Source: Globisporangium splendens
Lineage: Eukaryota > Oomycota > Peronosporomycetes > Pythiales > Pythiaceae
Assembly (NCBI GenBank): GCA_006386115.1
Contig: VFIW01000011.1
Coordinates: forward strand, 798,136 to 862,135
Length of the DNA stretch: 64,000 nt
Reading direction: 5' to 3'
Shown: in pieces, positions 11,206-24,522 of the stretch
How positions within the stretch are numbered: the stretch's first letter is position 1
Layout: each line of letters starts with the position of its first letter
The notes under the pieces: generated by a model
Told to the model about the DNA's origin: nothing
What the model saw: only the letters and a program-made list of their open reading frames with translations
Database searches by the model: none
Translations under genes and position numbers: made by a program

Positions 11206-11800
11206 GTGAGTGAAACCAATGTGTGAATGGGGAAAAGCAAAGAAGGGTAAATGGTTGGTATAAGTAGACCGAGTCAAGCACTAACGAGACGACTGGGATG
11301 TGAGAAAGACAAAAAATGTAAGCTGTGGATCTTTTGAGTGTGTGCGCTGCTGTGTTGCTGGAAATTGAGCTTGATTTTTGTTGTCTTCATGGAGGAAGTC
11401 GACAGAATGCAGCTTGCAAGACGAAAGTGAAAAGAAAAAAGTGAAAGTTCATGTTGGTGAGGTGCTGGTGTTGCTAGCGTCGGCGGTGATACTGACTGCT
11501 AAATACTGGTGGCGTGCAAGACAAATTCAAACCGGGAAAATGACGAAGAACGACTACTTTGACGACACTTGTGTTACAGCTGGTTGGTTCATGGACGTGT
11601 GTCCAGCAATCTATTGCGGAGAGCAGTATGATGCAAGCGCTTGTTTGTTTCGTGTTTCTGTTGTCATCCAGCAGGCGCCAACGAGATCGCTCTTCTTCCT
11701 ATTCTTCCTCTTGATGTCCGTGTGCGGACTCCCTTTCTCGTTCGCTCGCGTGCTGCAACAGATACTTACTTGCCTTGTCTTCTTCTCTCTCTCTCTCTCC
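11206..11800. other. Convergent spacer
   Basis: The space between the 3' ends of the PDZ gene and TMEM184. The open frame here is a composition artefact that runs into the TMEM184 3' end. A CT run at 11779-11800 sits just past the TMEM184 stop. Nothing else recognised. Confidence 0.5.
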
Positions 11801-12835
11801 TCAATACATGCTGGTTGGAGACGAGTCGAAGCGGTCGAACTGGGCTGCGAGCGCTTGCTTCTTGGTCAAGATCTCGTTGCGCGAGTTCTTGATGTCCTCC
11901 GAGACGTCCGTGACGTTGATCGCGTCCATAAAGTTGGCGAGCAGCGGCGCCTTGACGTTCGACGCCGGCACGCTCCCTGACGCGGACGCTGCGTCCAGGA
12001 AATCCTCGATCGCGAACGCGTAGTGGTGCGCGATGGCGAACACGAGCATCTCGACGCAGATCACAAAGTCGTTGAGCGCCGACGCGATCTTCTGCGCGTC
12101 CCAGCAATTGGGACACCCAATGTTCCATTTCTCCGAGATGAGCCCGGCCATCTCAAACAAGTTGATCATGAGTGACTGCCAGTACGTGAAGAAGATAATG
12201 GCCTTGATCGCGAGGAATTTCGGCAGCGGTCGGATCGGATGCAGCTCCTCTTTCGTGCCGAGGAAGAACAGCACGAGGCAGTACAACGCCCACGTCTGCG
12301 AGATCGTGAGCACGAAACTCACGTACCCGTACGACACGAGCGGGTTCAGGAACTCGCCCTCACCGTAGACGCCCGCGAGACTCGTGATCAGCATCACGAT
12401 CGACGTCAGCACCTTCACGGGGATGTACTGCAGGATCCCGATGGTCGAGAGCCGCACGAACTTGCCACCCATGGCCCACGGCTGCAGGCAGCAGAACGGC
12501 ACGGCATGGTACACCTGCGGCTTGGACCGCAGCGTGCTCGCGAGCACGATCTGTCCGCCCAGAAAGTGGACCAGGAAGCAGTGGAACGAGTAGAGCGCGA
12601 AGGCTTCATAGCAATCGCGGATCGTCTCGAAGAGCAGCTTCTGGTCGTTGAACACGAGCGCCAGGTACGACGTGAGCGCGTAGATCGGCACCATCATGAG
12701 GATGCGGATGACGTGCTTGCGGATGCCCGCCGACGGGTTGTACAGCAGGTGCGTCCAGATGAGCCAGCCCGACAGGATGATCGACAGCAGCGTGAACGCC
12801 CCCGAGATCGCGTACGCCAGCGTCTCGAGCTGCAT
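11801..12835 (-). CDS. TMEM184: TMEM184/OST-alpha family seven-helix membrane protein
   Basis: Intronless, 344 aa, normal for the family (DUF300/solute carrier organic solute transporter alpha). Seven hydrophobic segments begin with ISGAFTLLSIILSGWLIW. The family signature region reads RILMMVPIYALTSYLAL, then DCYEAFALYSFHCFLV, PLPKFLAIKAIIFFTYWQS and FVICVEMLVFAIAHHYAF. Human TMEM184 proteins are poorly characterised and are linked to endosomal/vacuolar membranes; the family also includes the bile-acid transporter subunit OST-alpha. The C-terminal tail is short and polar. Starts at 12835; no other in-frame Met precedes the first helix. Confidence 0.93.
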   Translation of the reverse strand: MQLETLAYAISGAFTLLSIILSGWLIWTHLLYNPSAGIRKHVIRILMMVPIYALTSYLALVFNDQKLLFETIRDCYEAFALYSFHCFLVHFLGGQIVLASTLRSKPQVYHAVPFCCLQPWAMGGKFVRLSTIGILQYIPVKVLTSIVMLITSLAGVYGEGEFLNPLVSYGYVSFVLTISQTWALYCLVLFFLGTKEELHPIRPLPKFLAIKAIIFFTYWQSLMINLFEMAGLISEKWNIGCPNCWDAQKIASALNDFVICVEMLVFAIAHHYAFAIEDFLDAASASGSVPASNVKAPLLANFMDAINVTDVSEDIKNSRNEILTKKQALAAQFDRFDSSPTSMY

Positions 12836-13405
12836 CGCGTCTGTATATGTGCTTGACTAGTAGTAGCTGCTGCTGGTGATGGTAGTTAGTGTCTTGTGCT
12901 TGTACGTCACGGCGTATGCGCGTTGCCGGTGGCTCTGCTTCCTGTGCGGCACCTGGAAGTTCCCCCTCCCTCTGCCGCTTGTTTGATGAGCCGCCCGCCT
13001 GAGAACCCGACCGACTGATATCGCAAGAACAAAACAGCAGCCTTCCAAAGTAAAAGTAATTGTGGATAGGGGCTTCTAATAAGGAGTGATACGGTAAAGG
13101 AGATCAGTCGGATATACAGTAGACTGCCACAGTATGCGCTTCAGAAAAATTGGACGCACTGTAGACAATATGTTAGACACGACAACTGCGCAATTGGTGG
13201 TAAGACCATTTACTGTGTAGCAGATATCATTAGCGATAAAACACTTGTTTTGTGCGTTTGCGGGTGCCATTCAACTACAATAAAACATCAAACAGGCACA
13301 TGTTAGTTGGGGCACATATTCGTCTCTGTTTTCTTCTTCCTGTTCGTTTCCTCCTTGACACATCTGCTTCATCCCCATAGCTTCTCGTTCCCATACTTCT
13401 CTCTT
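12836..13405. other. Intergenic, no gene seen
   Basis: About 570 bp between the TMEM184 start and the SPT16 stop. It should include the TMEM184 promoter and the SPT16 3' UTR. AT-rich at 13060-13290. No conserved feature recognised. Confidence 0.5.
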
Positions 13406-16400
13406 TTAACGTCTGGACGCGCTCCCCTTCGAGCTGCTGCTCTTCTTCTTCTTGGACGAACGGCGGTAATCCTCATCGTCGTCGTCGTCGTCGCGGCCAC
13501 GTTTCTCGGAGGCGTGGAGACGATCGGCGGCTTGTGCCTCGCGCTCCAGTTCGTCCCACGAAGGCGCATCCTCTTCGTCCTCAGAAGGCTCCTCCGATGA
13601 GTCTTCGTCCACGATCGACGCCCAGTCTGACTCATCCGAGCCACTCGAATCACTGCCAGACTCGTCCTCATCGCTGCTCGATGCGCTGTATGTACTATCC
13701 TCTGCTTCTTCTTCCGCATCGTCTTCATCGTCCGATCCGTCCATCTACACAAAGCAAAATCACAGTGCACATTAGTATTCGTATACGATTTCAGCCATAC
13801 CCACATTTGCATCCACACCAACATACCTTCAGGAACTCCCAGCCCGCTGGCTTTGGCACGCCATCTTCGTCCGCGTCCAAGTAGAATCGGTTGTCGGCCT
13901 TAATCGTGGTCATAATGCTCTTCCAGTTCAAGTTGGCCGTACCGGTCGTGAAGCAGATATCAATGTCATCCAACCATTCCTTGATCCGCTCCAGCTCATT
14001 TGTCGAGACGGCACTGATACGCATCGGTGCCACATCAAAGTTCTTGAATATAAACACGACATCGAAGTTCTTCGACGAGAACATGACGCGTTCGAAATGC
14101 ACGTGCTCGACTTCGTCCAGCGAGATGATGAAGAACGGCATGTCGGTCAAGCTCACCAAGCAGTGCACCGAAGGCTGCAGCAATACCATTTCCTTGAATG
14201 GCGTACCCATGAAGCCGAGCTCACGGTACGGGATATCGAACACGACCGGTTTGCCATATCGCTCCGACACACCCTCCATCTTGTGACAAAACTCCTTGAA
14301 CGTCGTGTTCAGTTTCTCTCGCAACGCGCGTTCTCTGTTTTCTTCATCGAGCTCATCCGGGTCGTACATCGATCGACGGCGGTTGTCCAACGTCTGCGAG
14401 CCTTCAATCACTTCCGTGTAGAATTGCACGTCGTTCTGTTTTTTCTTGCCGATCATAATGTGGTTCTTCAAGTGGAAGTGGATCAGCACTACCAATTCCT
14501 TGTCACAAGGCTGAAAGATCGCGTGCTTGATGTTCGAATACAAGATATCCATCTTCTGGTTCTTGTTCGTCATAAAGCGGACACCATTCGTGTGTGCCTC
14601 CAGCGTGCCATGGGTCTTTCTGCCCGTCACATGGGGACGAGCAGACAAATCGATCAACCGTGGCACACGACGATCTCTCGTCAGAATCAAGTCTTCCTGA
14701 ACCACGAGATCCGATTCTTCCTGTTCACGCTGTTCGCGCTGCTTCACACGCTTCTGCAGCTCCTTGATCAGACGGAACTGATTGTTCAGGTTGTGCGCAT
14801 CGGACGAACGGAAGCCCAACTCTTTAATGAACATCTTGTTTGGGAACTTGGTGATCACGTTTTGCATCGCTGGCAGCACATCGCGACCCAACGACGTACC
14901 TGGCACGTAAAAGTTGATACGCAGGTAGGTTGCCTTGTCTTCTTCAGACTTACTGACGTTCTTGATCGTCGAGATGTGGAATGGCACAGGGACGCCATTG
15001 ATTGGCAGAATCACGGATTCCGCGCGCATGTCCACCATCACTTGACGCTCTCGGAGCTCACTTGGGTAATCCTTTGGTCCTCTGTACGCGAGAATGTTCT
15101 TCTCTCTCTTGCGATCGTCCGACTTCTCACTGTTCTGCTCCTCCAAGCGTCTCATCGCTTCCTCACGCTTGCGACGCATCAGTTCGGCTTGATGGCGATC
15201 TCGACGTTCTTGGTCCGTTTCTTTCCCTTCCAACTGACGCTGTTGATCACGGAGACGAAGCTGCAAGACTTGGTTGCGAGTGCCCGATGGGAGAGTTTCC
15301 ACGCCATTGCGAGAGTTCTTGGACTCCTTCGACTTGGATTCCGACGACGACTTCTTTGGAGCCGCGTCTTCATCCTTGTCGTCGTCAATGTCGTAACGCA
15401 CCTTGCTCCATCCCTTCACGACCTTTGTGTAGTACTTGGTCTCGTCCTTCAACACAACGACCGTATCGGCGAGGAAGACCGAGTAGTTGTCCAATTTCTT
15501 CTTCTTCCGCTGCGACTCGGGGATAGGGATGCCTTGGAATCCGAACGCGACATTAAACGCCATGCCCTCGACAACAACAGTGTTGTTCTTTGGCGTCAGC
15601 AGGTTGCAGGATTCGCGGAACTCAAGCCCGATACCAAAACCAAGGTTCTTGGTCAACTTGGCGAAGAGCGTCGGGTTACGCGACTGAATAAACTTGCGCA
15701 CTTTCTCCACCACCTTCGCGATGGTCTTGCCCGGTCGCAGCTCCTTCACGCACATGTCGTGCGCTTCAAGAAGCAATTCGTACGACTTCTCCATCGAGCT
15801 CGACGGGTCAATGAAGAATGTTCGGCCCACATTCGAGCAGTAGCCCTTGTATCGGGCACCAAGCGAGCAAATGATCACATCGTACTTCATGTTCTCCGAG
15901 TCGCTCTGCGCACTCGGCTTCAAGTCGTACTTGCCGCCAGACTGCACAATCGGAGGGTAGCACGGCTCAATGTCCACGGGATCAATCGACACCTTGACCT
16001 TCGTCGGATCTTCAAACACTTCTTCAATGTCGTTCGAGATCTTTTCGTGGCTCACTTTCTTTTCGTCATCAATAATCATTTCCATGTCCTCCATGAACTT
16101 GAGCTTGAAGATCTTGGTCGTCAGCGCACCAGCCCATCGAATGTTCTCCAATTCTTCTTCTTCCTTCACGGAAAGCGCGATCTCAATACCTTTCGTCACA
16201 TCCACTTGCTCGAGCTTCGTGTCGTCCAACGCCTTTTGGAACGATGCCACCAAGTCGCCCTGTGGGCTCTCTTTCGTGAGCACGCCGACCTTCTCGCCGC
16301 TTTCCTTGATCGCATCCGTCAAGATCTTGTAGTTCTCCGCGTTGCCATCGGCTTTGTTGCGCTTGAGCAGCACGAGTTTCACATCGGAGCTGTCGTTACC

Positions 16401-16929
16401 GCTCAGAATCGATTCCAGCATCGTGTCTACACCATCATTCACGTACACAACACAACGATTCTTCATCAGCCACGTATTTTTGTGCCTGTCATACAGTACA
16501 AAAGAACAAACACGTACACTTTTTGCCGGCCGTGAGCACGTAGAGCGTCTTGGGAGTGAACACCATGAGCGTCTCGGGGAACTCGAGGAAGCCGAGCAAG
16601 AAGATCTGCAGCACCGCCGACTTGCGGTATCCGGACTCATCGGGCTGCGATTTGCCCGCGAGCACGCAGAACGAGTCGGCGTCGCCCCACGTCGCAGCGC
16701 TCTTGTGGTTGCTCCACGACTTGTAGAGCGTCTTGAGGCGGCGGAAGAACACGACGCCATTCAGCTGCGGGAGACCCTTGGCAGGTGCCGCCGCCAGTGC
16801 CGCGGGGGCCTCACCGTTCTCCTTCTTCACGACCACACTGCCATTCGCGTCGCCGCCGGGCTCCTTCTTGATCGCTGGCGCCGCCACGGGCTCGCTCTTC
16901 ACTGGCACCTCCTCCGTCGTTGCCGCCAT
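13406..16929 (-). CDS. SPT16: FACT complex subunit SPT16
   Basis: Three exons, 16929-16518, 16426-13827 and 13744-13406, encode about 1116 aa. SPT16 with SSRP1/Pob3 disassembles and reassembles nucleosomes during transcription and replication in the nucleus. Order of domains: a Lys/Glu N-terminal extension; the aminopeptidase-like NTD (FFRRLKTLYKSW, EFPETLMVF); the peptidase-M24-like fold without metal ligands (VIICSLGARYKGYCSNVGRTF); the dimerisation domain; the PH-like middle domain (ILYSNIKHAIFQPCDKELVV, IPYRELGFMG); then an acidic tail (DESGSDSSGSDESDW) ending in a basic KKKK patch. The first intron (91 bp) was chosen because it restores KKYTMLESI in register with other SPT16 proteins. 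The middle exon (2.6 kb) is intact. Confidence 0.95.
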
Positions 16930-17335
16930 TTCCTCTAGCGCGCCAAACCAACTGTGCTGATCCTCACAGCAACCGAGGTAGTGGCTGCGCACACCCCGCC
17001 AAAAAAAACAAACTCTTCCTCGCCGAGGTTTTTTTACAAGTTGCCTGCTGGGTTGAGGTTTTCATTTTGTTTTGGGCTCCTTGTTTTGGGATACATCAGT
17101 TTTTATGTATAAAGAAGATCCCTCACCGTAAAAATAAGCAACGAAAGGCATTAATTGCAAAAAAGAAGGTAATTTTGATGATCGACTTTTTGTGAACGGT
17201 ACCACTTTAGAGTGCATATACAAATGAGGGTCACTTTTGAAGATACATCATGCAACCGCTTGGCACCAAACTCGTTTTGATCAAGTGTCAAGAGAGGTAT
17301 CACAGTCTGGTACTCACTCGATTCCTAGAGCTGTG

Positions 17336-18346
17336 ATGGCGCCAATGAGCATGGCGGCAGGACGGACAAGTGCGCTCGTCACGTACACGAGGACGATCGC
17401 GCTGCGCCGATATACAAGCACCGCCGCCGCCACTACGACCACGACCACGAAGAAGAAGAAGAAGAAGAAGAGCAGCTCCGGCTACAGCAGCCGCGCCAAC
17501 ACGATCATGATCTTCGCGAGCGAGGTGCCCGTGATCGCGGCGCTCAACCCGTTCCGGCAGATCGAGGACGTGTTCTTCGACGTGTGGAAGCGCACGAATC
17601 TCAATCAGATCGCGGCGCTGCAGGAGGAGCTGCAGCTGCTGCTGCCGACGCCCGAGGAGAAGATCCAGTCGATCGTGCGCGAGCTCGGCGTGGAGGCACC
17701 CATCGCGTCGCTGCTGGACGAGGCCGCGGCAGCTGAGACGACGACCAAAGTAGCGGCCGCAAGCGCCAAGATCGCCGCGGCGCTGCCGAGTGACACGCCC
17801 GCCAACGTCAAGCAGGAGGTGGTGCAGTTCGTGGCGTCCGAGATGCACAAGAGCTTTGGCACCAAGCACGAGACACCCGCGATCGAGCACTACGAGCAGA
17901 AGCAGCAGGTGGTCGTGCGTGAGCGCAACCTCGTGTTCTCCAAGAAGCAGCTCACGACGATCGGCGGCTACGACGTATTTGTTGGCGGTAAGATCGACGG
18001 CAAGGTCGAGGGCAAGGTGATCGAGGTCAAGAACCGCTTGAAACGGTTCATGACCCCGCTGCCGCAGTACGACGTGGCGCAGTTGCAGACGTACCTCTTC
18101 ATCTTGGGGCTCCAGGAGGGCGAGATCGTCGAGCACCTCCGCGGCGACACCGCGCAGACGAAACTCACCAAAGTGGACTGGGATCCGCAGATGTGGGACG
18201 TGCAGATCGCGCCGTTCGTCACACGCTTCAGCAGCGCGCTCGTGCACTTTATGGGCAATGGCGACGCGCAGGCGGGCTTTTTGCAGGGCGAAGCTGACGA
18301 AAAGAAGGAGATCATCCGCACTCACTGGCTTAAGGACCTGCCGTGA
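17336..18346 (+). CDS. YqaJ-like PD-(D/E)XK nuclease, probably mitochondrial
   Basis: 336 aa, single exon. Residues 1-50 are rich in Arg/Ser/Thr without acidic residues (MAPMSMAAGRTSALVTYTRT...), like a mitochondrial presequence, followed by a poly-Lys run encoded by an AAG repeat at 17449-17473. The core starts FASEVPVIAALNPFRQIEDV, matching the YqaJ/lambda-exonuclease pattern in which a helix S-E-(I/V) precedes a LNP(Y/F) turn. The nuclease motifs are KIDG (metal Asp), VIEVKNR (E-x-K) and QYDVAQLQTYL (the Gln helix typical of this fold). Family members degrade or process DNA ends with two metal ions. Function in recombination or organelle DNA turnover is inferred. The C-terminus (WDPQMWDVQIAPFVTRF) is unassigned. 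Confidence 0.72.
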   Translation: MAPMSMAAGRTSALVTYTRTIALRRYTSTAAATTTTTTKKKKKKKSSSGYSSRANTIMIFASEVPVIAALNPFRQIEDVFFDVWKRTNLNQIAALQEELQLLLPTPEEKIQSIVRELGVEAPIASLLDEAAAAETTTKVAAASAKIAAALPSDTPANVKQEVVQFVASEMHKSFGTKHETPAIEHYEQKQQVVVRERNLVFSKKQLTTIGGYDVFVGGKIDGKVEGKVIEVKNRLKRFMTPLPQYDVAQLQTYLFILGLQEGEIVEHLRGDTAQTKLTKVDWDPQMWDVQIAPFVTRFSSALVHFMGNGDAQAGFLQGEADEKKEIIRTHWLKDLP

Positions 18347-18604
18347 TTGAAAGTTGGGAACGAATAAAGAGGGGGTCAGTGCACGCCAATGTTTGGTAAA
18401 TCGTTTGGACAGTGATGCAAAGGCAAAGCTGACCTTGCTTGATGCTGTGAAGAAAAGTAATATGACGAATGGCACAAAAGGTAGTATGCGTGCTTGCAAT
18501 AGTGACTTGGAAGTTTATGTCTCTTTCTATCCGTAGCCCGACCACTCCAATTGAAACCGATTCCACTGGAGACGCGTTGTAGACTTGCGCGGTGTAAATT
18601 CGAG

Positions 18605-20934
18605 ATGCAAATGAGCAACGCGGAGCTTCGCGGGACCGCACGCGTGGCATTTTCCCGCTACGATGTCGACAGAAGCGGCAGCATTGACACCAAGGAGCTG
18701 CGCCACCTCATCGAGGACCTCGGCGGCGTGATCTCGGCCAGTGATCTCAAGGCTGCTCTTCGTGTACTCGACCGCAACAAGAACGGTGTCATCGACGTGG
18801 ACAAGTTCGTCGTGTGGTGGAGCACCCAGGCGACGGATCTGAATGGTAATGGCGTCGTGTCCGACCTCGAAAAGACGCTCGAGCGGCTCAAGGAGTTTGG
18901 CCGCGAGTGGTTCCACGTTGACATTCACACGGCCGCGTGGAACGGATATCACGATGTCGTCGCGCGGCTCGTCGAGGACGATAATGAGCTCGTCAATGCA
19001 AAGGACACGACGGATTACGGGGTGCGTGACTTATTTGGTCTTCTTCAAGTGATCCGCGTTGACAATTGTTGCTGTCCAGGACATGAACTCGCCGCTTCAT
19101 TACGCCGCGTACCAAGGCCACGTCGCTGTCTGCACGACTCTGGTACGATCGCCATTTCTATATACTTCTATGCATAAGACTATACAAATGGGACGAGCTT
19201 AGCGAGTTGTACCCAGCTAGACCACGGCGCGAGTGTGAACGCGACCAACGGTTCGGGGTGCACCCCCGTGTTCTACGCAGCGCAGCAATCGCGGGAAGAT
19301 GTGATTCGACTGCTCCTACAGGTTGGTGCCGCCATTGTGCGTGCATGCCTGCGATGATGACGACTGCGAGCTCAATGGTTTCGCTTCTCTTTGGTCGTTG
19401 GCATCCAGAAAGGAGCCGACATCAAGATCAAAGACAGCAAGGTACACGCCTATCTCAATGAGAGAATTGGCAATGCAGTGCTTCTGACAGATACGTGCTT
19501 TGATGCGTGGACGTTCGTAGCATCGTCTCTCTCCTATCGATGTCTGCGGCGTCGAGGCAATCACCAAGTTATTCCAGAGCCTCTCAGGATCAGGTACGAT
19601 AGCCTCTTGTGCTTTGCCGTTCATAATAAGCGCATGAGGTCCACACTTCTGTGTATGCGAACGTGACTGTGGTTGGATTTTGTGTACGCAGCGCCAGCCG
19701 CTCCAATGGCGCCAACATTGTCGGACCCTGGCGAAACGAGTCTCCATGTGACATGGTTCGTCCTATTGCCAATAGCTGGCAGATTTGCTTCGTTGCAACT
19801 CATCTCACTGACCTCTTATTTGATCCGTAATAGGCAGCCGCCACGCCCGAAGCTCGACCAAGTCGCACCAGTATCACTATATAAACTCAAGCTTGCGTCG
19901 GCTTCTGCGCCAGCGAAAACCGTGTTGATCCGCAGGGCTACGACCGAAGCCGTCATGCGGGAGCTCGCACCCCATATCGAGTACACGTGCCAGGTCGCGG
20001 CCGTGAATCTGCACGGCATGAGCGACTTTAGTGGATTCTCAGAGCCGCTGATGACTTTACCAGGCAGGGATCCTTCATTTTCGCTCTTTATGCTCATACA
20101 TTCAAAGTCTAAGGTAAGCGTATGTTGACCACCATAATCAGCTCGGCCATCTCCACCATGCGATCTCATCGCCGCGGAGACGGATTTCCACTCAGTCATG
20201 CTGCAATGGCGCCTCGTACAAGCAAACAACAGAGACGAGGAACCGCCAACGCTCTGCATGGTGCAACAAGCCACGGGGCTGGCGAAGGGTGAGGATGCGT
20301 GGAAGACCGTGTACAAAGGCGACGCCAGTGCCACGTACGTACCTAATCCTTCAAGAATTTAAACGCTACTAGAACTAACTATTCCTGTCTGTGCGGCGTG
20401 TGGCTCCACTACCGCTGCCAACTTGTTTGCAGATCGCAAGTACCTTTTCCGTGTTGCAGCGAGCAACTCGACTGGATGGAGCACGTTTTCGACCCCGCTC
20501 GTCGTGTGCACGCTGCCCACTGCTGACAGCAAACGAATGGCAAAGCAGCTCGCAACGGCAAAGAATGTTGTTCAAGCCGCCAAGCAGTTTGGTACGCCAT
20601 CGGTTGTTGTTTGCTGCTCCACTACAAAAGTCGATATTCATTTTATGTGTGTGCATGCTTCTGAACGAATGAACCAATAGCGGCACTCGCAAGAGCTACC
20701 GCGATTCGTCCCGAAGCCAAGGATTGCGAGCGTGGTTCGAAGGCAGAGTACGGAGCAAAGCAGCAAGGTGAGTCCACCCACTGCGATGCGCCAGTCACCT
20801 CGTCCACGAACACCAGCAAGGACGAGACGAAGAAGAAAAAGACGCAAATCGCTAGAAACAACCCAAGCCATGCTGACTCGGACGAAGAGGACTATATCTA
20901 CTATTCGTCCGAGGAAGAACAGGACGGTAGTTAA
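18605..20934 (+). CDS. EF-hand, ankyrin-repeat and fibronectin III protein, about 528 aa
   Basis: Ten exons (18605-19021, 19080-19142, 19217-19321, 19408-19440, 19521-19593, 19692-19755, 19834-20063, 20142-20338, 20441-20591, 20681-20934), phases consistent. An N-terminal EF-hand pair: DVDRSGSIDTKEL is a full loop and DRNKNGVIDVDKF a second; a weaker third reads DLNGNGVVSDLEK. Ankyrin repeats follow (DMNSPLHYAAYQGHVAVC, SGCTPVFYAAQQSREDVIRL). Two FN3 domains follow (PAAPMAPTLSDPGETSLHVTW to VAAVNLHGMSDFSGFSEP; then PPCDLIAAETDFHSVMLQW to YLFRVAASNSTGWSTFS). The tail is Lys then Asp/Glu-rich. The seventh intron appears to be GC-AG. The exon 8/9 border is the least certain. A calcium-responsive scaffold is an inference. 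Convergent with PI4K, 79 bp apart. Confidence 0.75.
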
Positions 20935-21013
20935 TAGGTGAGCAAGGGGTGGGAGATTCTTCGGCTTCAATCCAAATTCGATGGTGCACAAAGAAACACG
21001 TCCCACTGATTGA

Positions 21014-24245
<3,232 letters not shown>

Positions 24246-24522
24246 AGACGGCGACGGAAACAGGTTTGTGGCAGGCCATGGAAAAAATGATTATAATACA
24301 ATATATTCTGTATTTTTTTGATTGAATAATTTATTATTGTTTTTTACAGTGTTCAATACAATACCTTATTTTGTCCATAATAATTGTATTTTTCTCTCAT
24401 CCACTCATTTTTGAATGGAGTGCAGATGCCTCTACATTTGCGCCGCGATGCCCTTGGCTTTTCAGTTCCAGTACAGCATTTTACAATTCGTGCCAAGCTT
24501 CCAAGTCATATTCACTGCTACC
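24246..24522. other. AT-rich left edge of the transposon island
   Basis: Upstream of the PI4K start. It is strongly AT-rich from about 24280. It contains the 17-nt sequence (24323-24339) that recurs in the same orientation at 33453-33469, on the far side of the transposon island. No gene seen. Confidence 0.5.

Noticed and set aside
11378..11980. 200-codon plus frame after the PDZ gene
   Set aside because: No domain; its end is antisense to TMEM184 and it starts in the spacer.
14097..16535. 812-codon open frame on the plus strand
   Set aside because: Exactly antisense to the SPT16 main exon; His/Arg/Leu-rich composition comes from GC-biased third positions of the real gene.
17300..18499. 399-codon minus-strand frame
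   Set aside because: Antisense of the YqaJ-like gene with low-complexity Leu/Arg content and no domain.
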